Assembly (NCBI GenBank): GCA_914767715.1
Contig: OU612068.1
Coordinates: 23,128,001-23,188,000, forward strand
From: Membranipora membranacea
Lineage: Eukaryota; Bryozoa; Gymnolaemata; Cheilostomatida; Membraniporidae
Length of the DNA: 60,000 nt
Reading direction: 5' to 3'
Position numbers and translations under genes: made by a program. The notes below the pieces were generated by a model. That model saw nothing but the letters and a program-made list of their open reading frames with translations. It searched no databases and had not been told where the DNA came from. Below, in pieces: positions 48,985-60,000 of the stretch; the first letter of the stretch is position 1, and each line of letters begins with the position of its first letter.

Positions 48985-51900
48985 CTTTATCTAAAAAAAA
49001 CATGATTGATAACTGCGGTTCTAGACAGTATTACGACTCTACAACTGTAGCTTTATCTCTAAGGCCCATTTTTTTGTTTAGATGGGTCTTTCAGATAAGG
49101 CTATTGCAATGGAGGCTAGTCTAAATATATTTACACTTATTGGATTAAGATGATTCCAATGATATTTTTAGCAAAGAGTACTTTTTCTCCTTGCTTTTAA
49201 GATGTGTTTGGATAGTACAGGTTGGCTTAACCTGTCAGTTGAAACGGTCATGACTTGGTCATGATTTTCCAATGATTTGCCAATGTCTCAAATGATGGCC
49301 ATATATATATAAACATGCTTTGACTTTGAGGGATAACAAGAGACCCATATTTCATGGTAATTTGCTAGATTGAGTTGAAAGTTGAGCTACCACCACTTTG
49401 GGCATGGCAGCTACAAGTTTGACCTACTCAAGAGGTCAAGCTCCTTGATCTACTACATGTTTTGAAAGATTTTGAGTGTTGAATAAATAGAATTCAATTT
49501 TCCTATTGAATATATTATATAATTGTGCTTTCTCCTGCTCAAAAGACTAGCTGGCTATGACTTGTTTGGGATCAAAAAAGTTTGTAAGCCACAGATGCTT
49601 ACATGTTTAGGGAATAAATAGAAAATTTGGATATCACACAATAGCTTCACCTCAATATTCAATGTTTACAACCTACCAAATGACACACAGTCAATTCCTT
49701 GCAAGATTCTTTTCCAACTCACTCAGCAATTAGTGAGAGATGAGGTTTTTGCTACCTCTCCGATATGAAAATACCAAATCCTCGGCCAATGAATGAGCTC
49801 TGTTCTGTATTCAAGTTATATGATTGGCTTATCAATCATTAAATATTTTTGGCTCAAAATATTAAATTCTTGCCATATATATAAGCACTGACTTGATGTG
49901 CATGTACTATTACTGTACTAGTCAGAGTATTCAGGTGCTAGGTATTTTATTGATGGGATTTTTTTCTGCATTTGGAAGCAAGAAGTTGGTTTAGGTACCA
50001 ATCACAACATGTGACTTATAATGCAGTTTCATCATTAAAGTAAGCAATCCTAATTCCTGAAACAAATAAATGAAGACCAAAAATGATGATGTTCTAAAAC
50101 CAAACTAGATTAATTTCCGGAGGATATTCCTATTAATATTATCTCTATTTATATGCAGCAAACAGAATCAATTAAATTAGAACTGGTGATGTCAGCTCAG
50201 ACTATGCAAAGGTTGATACTGCCTAGGGTGAGGCCTATATGTTTGCAAGATCGCCATAAATATCTGATGCGCTGTGGGCTTTTTATTTAGCCGCACTCTT
50301 GACCCAAAAATAACAATATGTCATAGCTCTACTCTCCATGAGCTGAGACTCCTTTCCTGAGGATTTTTTCATCCTTGCGGGGATGACATAATTTAGGCTG
50401 AACCACACCTACAGTCCTAATTCACAAAAGGTAGAGCTTAAGCTTGTAAATTGATCTTAGACAAGACTGCGAATAGCTTTCATTCTAAATCATCTTATGC
50501 ATCTAGGATCTTGCTCCCAAGTTCGGGGCACATAAGATTAATAATGTTATTATGTGAGTTTTTATAAGTTTGGCATGAATTCAACAATAAGGTTAGGTTT
50601 TTTTTTTATTGAATTCAGTCATATTTTCCAGCAATTATATATTATGTGTGGTGTGTAGTGTGGTTTCAAAACGAACTGTGAAACCTGAACATTTTTTTGG
50701 TGGGAAAAATCAAAACATATTGACATTATTGAAGTTACTGCAATGATTGTAGGTCAAGTAATTGCAGGATAATTGTCTCTTCATGCTAAATGTATATTTA
50801 GAACTCCAGATAGCAAAACATCAATATCACCTGAAAATTCAATAGCACTTGAAAATAAATGTGCTCTCAAATGAAAGTGAATTAATATTGTCAATGTGCA
50901 TTTGTACAAACTTAATGCTGAGGTTATATAATAATTGAGCCAGTATTATCTGCTTTCTTTACTGATATAAATACTATTTAAAATTTTAATTCCTCTCGTA
51001 TTTTTCTTTTCACTAAATACTTACTCTCTTAATATCCCAATAGAATGTTCTGAAACTTTAATTTAACTATTTTCTTGTATTGTCTGCAGAGCTATTCAAT
51101 ATTAGGTCAATACATAAGTTCTGCATCCTCCACCTTGAAATTTAGAACTTTGTTGTTGATGTTGACTCCAAGTCATAAGCTTAGCCCGTAATTATTTTTT
51201 CTTTGTAAAACCATGTAATTGATTCATGGTGAATTTAAACTACAGCTTTGTTACCCTACAGTATTAATTGCAGTAGTTGGGATTTGGATACTCTAGAGCT
51301 CAGGTGCTGAGTGATCGAGTGGACTGAATTGTTATTGTACCAGATGTTTAAGTGGGATATGACACCACTGTTTGGACTCTTATACATTCTCAGCGCAGGA
51401 CTCGTATTATATGGTAAGACAAGTTATCTAATCTTCGTTCACGCATTTCTGTTTTGCTTTTTTGTTGATTTGCTTTTTTGTTTTTCAGCAATTAAATCAA
51501 TTTTTTCTTTTGGTGGCTAGATGCTTGGTATTTTGGCTTGCGTTGGCCAGATGTAGATGTAGATTTTGGCTGCAACAGCTAATGCCACAACTGACCAAAT
51601 GCCTCGAAAATACCGAATTAAATTGTCTCGTGACAATATCTTTATAAAATGTTGACAACAAAAGCAGCCCCTGTTGTTTGCAGGAACTGTTTCTTCCGTT
51701 GGCTTGTCTAGTCAACGTTATTTTCTACCGGCAATGTTATTACTCTATTTCTGCATACAATCTTTCAGGTGACCATGATTCACATGCACTCAGCTCAAAG
51801 TTAAAATGCTGAAATCCCAGAGGCAACGACTGGAAATACAGAAATGCAATTATTAGAATCATAAATTTGTTCCATGTTTTTCGTGGATTTATCCAGGGTC

Positions 51901-52719
51901 ATGTACTTTACCTGGATGTTGTCTTGCCTATGCTATGAGTTCCAACGTTTAATTTGGCAACAATAAATCAATGCAATAAAGGTCATAATGCATTAACGTG
52001 GTAGGACGAAAAATAATAATTAACATTTTGGTGATTTGGCCGCCATGTGACATTTGTGGGTTTGCTGTATCGGTTTACTTGCACGCATATTACACAAGCC
52101 CACTTGTGCTGCAGTCCTATTTCATTATTATCTATAGGATTAAAGGCTATACTCACCTCAGGGTTCTCTTGATATTGGGTTGTGTCGACATTATGTAAAT
52201 GTGAGTACTACTGTTCGCCGTAGGTGCTCCCTTAGTGTAAATACCTGTAAAATACCGTTGACTTGTAAGCTTTCATTTGTCTAATTGATCAGCAGCCTAG
52301 TCAGGCTTCTAAGTGCATTACTCTTCATTTGTGCTGTCATTTTACACACAGCCTTCAATGAGGTTGGACTAATTCCTGAGAGTAAAAATATTTTGGTAAA
52401 TATCATTTATTTTATTATGTACAAGTAAATATGAGGTGCAGGAGGTGATAATCATATTATAGTGTCATAAATTATAACATTCGGCATGTCATTTTGTTAT
52501 TCAAACATCGGCAAGCATCAAAATTTCTTTCAAATCCACTTTTAACTTAAACACTATTTAAGGTAAGCAATGCCTGGAGGGCTCAAGTATTTATTAAAGG
52601 ATAATCAACATTCTTTTTCCCAACAGAATTTTGCGTAAGTATAGCTCTTCATCTTGCTCGCTTTGTAACATATGCCCTCATTTTTGCAGCAGACAGCAAG
52701 AAAATAAGCAACAGCTACC
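48985..52719. other. Divergent intergenic region between the transporter (-) and the GPCR (+)
   Basis: The two genes are transcribed away from each other, so both promoters should lie here. I see no further exon. Poly-T/AT-rich tracts are common and a short (TA)n run occurs near 49299-49312. No clear TATA box pairs with either start. Confidence 0.45.
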
Positions 52720-55700
52720 ATGTCCAGTGACGGACTTAATAATGCTGATGGAACGCAGCAATATCAAAATGCAAAGAACATTACTGCTCGTGTACTGCTA
52801 CATAACAGCTCCCTGCCGCAGACTGCTGACAGCAGTAACTCTTCACAGGATGATTATCCTAAATACGGAGCAGCGATGCAAGATTTTGAGTATCCTCCGC
52901 TTATGTCTGCGTATGTGGTGACAATCTCTATTCTTGCCTTGCTTGGCATTGGTGAGTTTGAGAATGTGGAAAAGTGTAAAGATTTAGTTGTTGGATAAGA
53001 GAGTGTGGATTTTTTTCATTTTTATATCCCTTCATGATTTTAATACATGTTGCTGTAAAACTTCATTCATGTTGCTGAAAGTGTTGCAAACTTATTTTTG
53101 AGATAACCATGTTGACTGGAGCTTCTGGTGCATTATCAAAGCTGAACCCATTAGTTTTTCTTCCACCCCAGTCTGCTATTGTGAATCGTTAGTACAAACC
53201 CTAAACACCAACTATGTTCACTTAAGTGCGTGGATCAGCAATTTCAACAGATCATCAGTAGTAGTGCAAGACCTAGTTATGCGCAGTGAGATTATGGGCA
53301 TGGATCAAAATAATTTTATGGCAAATAGTGGTTCAAGATTTCCAAAAATAAATGGAAGCAATAACTTAAAATTTCAAACTTGAATAATATCAACTGTACA
53401 AAGGTTAATTTATATTATAACCAATCAACACGGATAATAAGCTGCCTGCCTCTGCCTGATAGCAATAAAAGGTAGTTCTTATGATATTATATGACAAAAT
53501 TATTCAAATACATCTTCTCAATCCTGATCCTGAAGAAACGCTCAAAACAGTGGATTTATAAGTGATGGATAAACTTTGAGTCTTACCTGTTGATGAGTTT
53601 GTAATGTACCTTTTTTTCAAATATTATGTCTATGTTCAAATAATATCAAGTTGTTGTGAGTTGTGACCATACCAGATGGTCTAGAAATATCTCCATCCCA
53701 TCCATACATCTTGTCTGAGGGCTCAGACGGTTGCAAGTGCAAATTTGTGGCATAACATTATCAACCACTCCTTTGTTTGTTTATGCAGTGCGGCAAGCTC
53801 GCGCTTGCATTCAACAGAACGCATAGATTAACGTACAACATAGCGTCTCTGCATTTCCAAACTCACCATCAACTGTGTTTTTTTCTGATCTTTAGTGGCT
53901 AACATTATGGGAGTAGTAAGTTTGCTGAAGCAGAGGATGAATAAGAAGGATTGTACTAGATCTCGTATACTCCTTCTCATCTCTCTGTCTATCTCAGACA
54001 GTCTCACCTGCGTCGTAGTGCTACTTAAGCCGTATCTCAACTATACACTGATTGACTCACATCTCGCTCACGAGTGCACAAATAACCTGATGGAGATACT
54101 GCTATCCTCATGTCACATTGTTACACTGCTAAATCTCCTCGGCATGGCCATCGATCACTGGATCACCTTCACCAAACCTTTCAGATATTTCGTGGTAAGT
54201 TCTATATGCAAATTCAAGATGAAAAACTTCTACATAAATTCTATATACAAATTCAAGCTACAAACTGTAATAACTTCGTAATGTTCACATATATATATCT
54301 AGCACATTGAGGCTCTGTCTTTTACTGGCAAGCTTAGCACTGTAGATGGTTGGGGTTAGGGGCCTCCAAGACTTTCTTTTTTTGCAAATATTTGTATGGG
54401 TTGGTCATCGAGACAGTTATTGTATATCCGATTTATAATAAAGTGGGTTTTATTGGTGAGATCCTGTTTTCAGACAAGGCTGAACTAGTTTTAAGTATGT
54501 CTGTAGCCTAACAGAATTTTACTCCCAGATGATATGAATTCGAAGAACAATTGTGTTATTCACTGTAGAACTAAGCCATCATCTAGCACAGCGATCATAC
54601 AATCTAACATTACAACACCCACAGAAATTGAGCAATGGTGTTACTGGCAAAACATAATGTCATATTGGCAATACTGTTGTCAGTACGACACCTCCCCTGA
54701 GGCCATAACAATATGAGAAAAATGTTTGAAATGGAAAAAAAATTCTGATAGAGGTCTGTTGCACCAGGAATAATTGATATCCTGAGCAATTCGCTCCCTG
54801 GAGAAGGAGAATGCAAATACTTATTGATTGCTTAATGGTTGTTTCCACAAAACATCCCATCCTATATCAATGACCGTAACTTCCGATTTAAAGTTGTTTA
54901 TTTATTTGTTGTTCACCGTGCCCTCAATGATCCAGGATAGCAAATAAACAAAAGAATTTATAAAAATAGGAGCCCATCGGGAATTTAAAAGGCAAACATC
55001 AAAGAATTGAGATCCGATATTCTCAAGATCAATAGACTGACATCTGGGATTCCCTATTGTTGGTTTACGGCTAGTCGAATCGGACCCTATGGTATTATTG
55101 ATGTCTTGTGAGAACAACCATGCAATACACTTACAAATACAAAAACCATCTTCCAGGCCTAAACATCAACTGTATCCGACTTTTATATTAAAAGACCCTT
55201 CACTGTTAAGGGGGGCCATTAATACTTTCAAACCCATAGTATATTGAGTTGAAATTTCATTTTTATTTCATTACTGTTTGCCACATCCAAGGAGTTGTTA
55301 TCTTTAGAAGCGTGCACCTCTTTTTTTCCTGGAAATGTCTCCGGAGGGAGAGTAATGAGTTATATAGACAATCAATTCACTTATCTCAATCTCTCGGTTT
55401 TAGCTGATGAGTAAAAACCGAGCATTGGCAATGATTGGCTGTTTTTGGGCATTTGGTCTGCTGTCGGCCCTAGCTGAATACGCCTCAGGTCTACATAAAA
55501 TCAAAATGCTGAAGGAGAAGCAGGAAGCCTATGACAGCGCTTCTCCCGGCCCTGTATCAGATGAGGACATGTATTATTATTATGATTATGATTACCATTA
55601 TGAGCCGGACAACTACTGTGCATTAATCAAGGTTAGTCTCTGTACTAGAGTACATGACACATGTTCATGTTGTTAAGTTGAGTTATGTTAAGTTGAGGAT

Positions 55701-56999
55701 AGAACTCCTTACTCCTTTTTACATCTACAGCCTACAGCCTACAAACTTATGCCACATAGTAAAGGGGATTACTGAAGATTGTTTGTGAAATATGAAAACA
55801 TACCAATATCTTAATCAATGTTATGCTCTCACTTTATGAATTGATAGAAGTAACACGAAAACGAACCAATAAACTGTCCGTCGAATCACAGATTTGTCTT
55901 TTGAAAATCAACTGCAACAACTTATATAATAAACATAAATGTTAAACTATTGATAAATACTTTAGATCCTCCAGGCTTGTGAATTATGCAGGAATACACA
56001 GCTCTGGTATGTAGCACCAAATATCTATAGAGTTATCTACTCATCTGTGATCAGGACACAACTCTAAACATGTCAATTACTCCGGATTGTTTATAACCTC
56101 CGCAATTCTTCTCCATTTGCAGGATAATGCGTATTACCACCCTGACTACGTTCTTTATATACTCGCACCCTGCTGTCTCATCGCCATGATTATAATCTAC
56201 TGTCGAATATATAAGGAGATAAAACAGCTTGTCATTACACCACCTCCTCAACAGGTAATATTTAGAAATCAGGTCAACATATATAAACAAAATATATTTA
56301 TGACCACAGTGTTTTCCCAATTTTACAACTGTAGGTATTTAATATCTAAACCTGGTAATCAAGTAAATAAATTACTAATTTTCGATATATGTGATAATGT
56401 CAAGAAACCCGTGAAGCTAAAATAAAAGCAGAGGACCAAAAGATGTATTTTGGTCGCTAAATGCTCGTAGTATCACACTTCAAAACTCGGATAGATGAAC
56501 AAAATGAGCAAACAACTGTCATCGTGTAGCTTACTACTTATGTGTATACAGTGGATCTTAAGATGAAAAATTCGGTGATAATATTACATATTGTCTATTG
56601 TTGCAGGATTTTGGGCAGGCCAAGCGGGCTCTCTATACCACACTGGTAATACTTGGTACCTTTCTGATTTGTTGGCTACCAAATTTAACCCTACAAATTG
56701 TGTATCAGCTACTTCTGGCAACAGGAACAACACACAATCAAACAATGCAGAGAGCTATGAAGTGGTCGTATGTTCTCCTACTACTAAACTCTCTACTGGA
56801 TCCAATCATTTATATGTCTCATCTAAGACTGAAACTGACCGCCCTGTGTCACTTCATCTTCTACAAAGTAACTAATAAGTACGACAGAGTCCACCTGGAT
56901 GAAGTGAGGAGGCAGGAGATTGTGGCCTCTCACACTATGACTACAATGAGATCGAGTGTTCAGATGTCGGCCATATGCAGCGGAGATGGCGGGTGCTGA
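52720..56999 (+). CDS. Rhodopsin-class (class A) G-protein-coupled receptor, orphan
   Basis: Five exons, 52720-52951, 53896-54194, 55404-55631, 56123-56254 and 56607-56999, give 427 residues with matching phases. Seven helices are recognisable. TM1 holds GIVANIMG (N80). TM2 holds LSISD (D112). TM3 follows C138 and ends AIDHW (164-166), a DHW variant of DRY. TM4 contains GCFWAFG. TM5 ends IIIYCRIY. TM6 has CWLP (319-322) and TM7 has DPIIY (362-366). The extracellular N-terminus (about 60 residues) has three N-glycosylation sequons (N20, N29, N40). Extracellular loop 2 holds an acidic Tyr-rich run (about 230-248) just before the Cys (249) that should bridge to C138. Such receptors signal through heterotrimeric G proteins at the plasma membrane; ligand and subfamily are unknown. 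The Cys-rich end (CSGDGGC) could be palmitoylated. Confidence 0.9.
54199..54258 (+). repeat. Direct repeat next to the GPCR exon 2 donor
   Basis: Two diverged copies of a TTCTATATRCAAATTCAAG unit, about 38 bases apart, start within five bases of the donor GTAAGT at 54195. Confidence 0.7.
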
Positions 57000-58293
57000 C
57001 AGGGGGCGGAGCGAGGGGGCAGAAATCTCAATAACAATACCAGGCCGTGCAACAACGAAAAAACAGGTCTGACGAAACTAGCATACAGAATGCATAACAA
57101 GAAGCAGGGGAACATGTCGAGCCAGCCTCAGTATTTTGGGATTAAAGTAGCTGCGCTGAAACCAGAGCAACAGGAGATACCCAGAACCAAAAAAATATCT
57201 AATGGTGTTGCTGTGTAATAATTGTTTTTGCTTGCCTTGCCAAATTTTTAGTTTGCCTTTTCGCTCCATTTTTTTCAGTTTCTTATGAATTTTGTACACT
57301 CAGGTATTATTGTGCTTTATACATGTGCTTATTACACTTCAGAATCTCTTTGTGTGGTGACATTTTTTTCTACAACCACTACAACCTTAATCATAAATAT
57401 ATATACACATTTATACATAATGTAATTATTTATACCTATTTTTGCTTAGATATTATGCATGCCCTAATTATTCCAAATTGTAAGAGCAGTTAACTCTTGA
57501 ACCAAGTATTCACAAACCACTATTGACATGTTTATGTTATTCCAATCATTGTGAGCTGACATTCCAAAGCCCAAACCTACATTTTAACTAAAGAATCTTC
57601 ATCATGTGAAGCTGCTACCATTACAAAGCCATCTCACCAATACTTTAGACATTCTACCACATTGTAAATACTTAAAATACCGGTTGTGTTGTCGTTTATT
57701 GGTGCTACTTTTTTATCTTCCTGCCTATTTGTTATTATTTCGTTGCCTCTCTTCTGGATGCAGGGCTTATTATTACCTGCAGTTGTCCAAGTTTATCGCT
57801 GTCAATATTAATTTATTATGATTTTTACCATGTCTATGTTAAATAAATATATCAACGCACCATCTCATACAAGATTGGGTTTTCTGTAGACCCCTATGTC
57901 TATGATGTTTCTCAATGCAAAAAACCTATGGTAGACCAAGAACCCTTAGACATTAAACCTTTTTCTATCATTTGCTCTGGCCCTAACATACTACTTTTTG
58001 GCCTTTTTGTGGCGCTCATCAACCATAATTCTGTTTCATCACTCTAAATACTAGACTTCAGTGAAAGGTAGCTCCGTTATCTAAACTACCGCAATTTGAA
58101 TTTTCTCTGTTAAGAATAATAGGTATCACACGGTACCCATACATTACTAAATTGATTCATGGGCATTACCATTAATTACCATTAATCGGAAGACCATAGT
58201 GTGAATTGTTAACAATCATTATTTAGAAATAAATCCAGTAAAAAAAGAAAAAAAAATTACATGAAAATAAAAAAATAAATAATTTAAAGCATC
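57000..58293. other. Convergent 3' region between the GPCR and carboxypeptidase genes
   Basis: No coding exon is seen. AATAAA at 57842-57847 is a candidate poly(A) signal for the GPCR. A TTTATT about 20 bases before it on the plus strand could serve the opposite gene, so the transcripts may overlap. The last part (about 58230-58290) is an A-rich tract. Confidence 0.4.
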
Positions 58294-59644
58294 TCACACA
58301 AAAAACGTAACCAAATAACATAACAAAAGTGTGGCAGAACAACTAAAACTTTTATAACTGTGTGAGCGCACCTCTAAAATGACCAACTTGGGATCATCAT
58401 TAGACCTGTGTGTCATTGAGCATTTGCCTGACTGGCATTTCATTGGAGTCGTTGTCCCTTGCGAATCAGAGCAGGGAAATCTGGACAAATGACAGTCCAA
58501 TGGTTTGGCAGCAGTAGATTTGGTTGGTCCTGACATTGTTACACTCTCAGCACCATTAGAAAAGCTGGAAGACAAATTTTCTGTATTTGTTGTTGCTCGT
58601 ACCCCTAAATTGTTATTTTGTATACTTTGAGTAGTCCTTACACCTATGTTATTTTGTAAAGTGTCTGTAACATCTTTTGTATCTGCTGATTGAGTAAGAA
58701 GTCTAGTTAATCTTGAAGTAGTAGCAGTAGATTGAGCATTGACAGGTGTAGTTTGGCTTAATTCAATGATTAATGGTAATAATGTAGATGGTTTAGTCCT
58801 GAGTAAACCTCCTGAGGGAGGTGCACCTGTTTTAGTAGTAAGTAGAGTAGTAGTTTGGTCCGATACAGAAGACCTTGAGGTTGATTCTGACAAAACCCCC
58901 TCACCCTCACCCTCACCCTCATCCTCATTCTCTATTGGAGAGTTCTGAAGCTGAATTGTTGTTGGAGTCTCAGAGGCCGAAGGAGAGGCTGTAGTATTCA
59001 GAGTAGTACTCTGAGTAGTAGGGGTTGTAGGGGCAGGAGGAGGAACATTAAGACTGGCATTGAGCAGCTGTGGGTAAAGTTCTGGCCTTGTGTCCTCAAT
59101 GTGATCGAAATAATACCTGAAACAAATAGAGATCAATAGCTCAATATATACACTAATTAATTATGTTATAGAAGCAAGTGAAAATAAACAATCCCATATA
59201 ATTCAATATACCTTGTCATTGACATCAAGGTTACCAGATTAAAAACCAGGTTGTCCTCCCATACACCGGTTGAAAACAACTCCTAATATCATTTTTTTAA
59301 TTTTAAATGATGAGTTATGAAAGAGATAATGTTACAGTAGAGTAGTATAACTTACTACAAACTAATATGAGAAGCCTTATCTTAATGTAGTGAAAAAAAA
59401 GTAAGTAAATACTTAAAAGGCCCTTGTTGACGTTGCACAGTTTGACACCATAGCTATCAACATTCCAATTCAGTTACATAATTGAATCAAACTTACTGAA
59501 AACCCATCATGATATCGACAGCTGTGGGGGCGATACGTTCCTTTGGTATGATGAACCGGTATAGATCTGGTAATTCTAGGGTGTAACTGTATGGAATCTC
59601 TGCTTTACCATAAGCCCACGATTCTGAACTACCCGATGCCGCAT
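58294..59644 (-). CDS. M14 metallocarboxypeptidase, C-terminal part with mucin-like stalk and membrane anchor
   Basis: Two minus-strand exons, 59644-59497 and 59116-58294, join in phase 2 and encode about 322 residues; upstream exons lie beyond the window. The first exon matches the end of the A/B-type carboxypeptidase domain: ASGSSESWAYGK (family ASGSSxDWAY), then IPYSYTLELPD, where the Glu of LEL corresponds to the catalytic Glu270 of carboxypeptidase A, and IPKERIAPTAVDIMMGF (family IIPTAxETWxG). The usual ELRD is ELPD here. Zinc-binding residues are upstream and not visible. A Thr/Ser/Pro-rich stalk of over 200 residues follows, with an (EG)n stretch encoded by a CTCACC-type repeat (58898-58930) and a Cys-bearing segment. 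The last 16 or so residues are hydrophobic (CSATLLLCYLVTFFV), like a GPI signal or tail anchor. A cell-surface or secreted-pathway exopeptidase is inferred. Confidence 0.85.
58898..58930 (-). repeat. Coding minisatellite, (EG)n in the carboxypeptidase stalk
   Basis: Tandem CTCACC hexamers (plus strand) encode alternating Glu-Gly. Copy number is likely variable, and the hexamer keeps frame whatever the number. Confidence 0.8.
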
Positions 59645-60000
59645 CTGTAAGACGAACATTATAATCAAAGATCATATTGTCGGCTTGTAGGCTAGTTTAT
59701 GTAGGTTAATTGATAGCTTCAACAAAGAGGTATTTTTTTCTAAGCAAGGTACAGCCATGTAAAAAACTTGTAACTGGGATGAAACGATGAAAATTACAGG
59801 TGTTATCGACACAAGTACACTGCTTGTTAAACAACAGAGTATTTTTAGGTTAGCGATAATGACACCTCCTTTCTCGCCGACTACATAAGATTATAGGTTG
59901 TAGGGTACAAATGTATAGACATGAATTGGCATATCCTGGATGTTGGATTCATGGCAAAGGAAAACCTCCAAGCGGGGATCATAACAATGCATGCCTGGAT

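Noticed and set aside
58739-58948. Plus-strand open frame rich in Ser-Pro
   Set aside because: It is the antisense of the carboxypeptidase stalk; the SPSPSP run is the complement of the (EG)n codons.

Overview
The window is nuclear DNA from a multicellular animal, most likely an invertebrate. It is AT-rich, its genes are split by GT-AG introns, and large gene-free stretches hold microsatellites, fold-back elements and tRNA-derived SINE-like pieces. The exact lineage cannot be fixed from the sequence alone. Gene models below were built by hand from splice sites, reading-frame continuity and remembered family features; no database search was run.

Layout. (1) 555-6341, + strand: the last nine coding exons of ELP1 (IKBKAP), the scaffold of the Elongator tRNA-modification complex; its 5' part lies before the window. 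(2) 6935-7955, 18829-19881 and 35232-36329, all +: three tandem forkhead transcription-factor genes of the FoxB or FoxAB type. Each has two coding exons, with a phase-1 intron at the same position inside the forkhead domain. Each has a TATA box about 100-130 bp before its ATG and an upstream ATCAATC-containing motif. The DNA-binding exon is almost identical between copies, while the C-terminal halves have diverged except for short motifs. They are separated by about 10.9 and 15.4 kb without recognisable genes, which is the likely regulatory space. (3) 37280-39945, - strand: a four-exon gene for a 248-residue protein I do not recognise. (4) 43763-48984, -: a complete six-exon nucleotide-sugar transporter of the SLC35A2/A3 type (325 aa). 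(5) 52720-56999, +: a complete five-exon rhodopsin-class GPCR (427 aa) with a DHW variant of the DRY motif and a tyrosine-rich acidic second extracellular loop. (6) 58294-59644, -: the 3' end of an M14 metallocarboxypeptidase gene with a long Ser/Thr-rich stalk and a hydrophobic C-terminus that looks like a GPI or membrane anchor.

The genes do not form a pathway. ELP1, the transporter, the GPCR and the peptidase are ordinary neighbours. The forkhead trio is the one true cluster: tandem duplication with apparent homogenisation of the DNA-binding exon, a shared promoter layout and divergent effector regions. It is the most interesting content of the window. Mobile-element traces include a hAT-like fold-back element (about 20944-21067), two copies of another fold-back element in and beside the transporter gene (about 43215-43326 and 45067-45165), and SINE-like pieces near 5408, 29285 and 40767.
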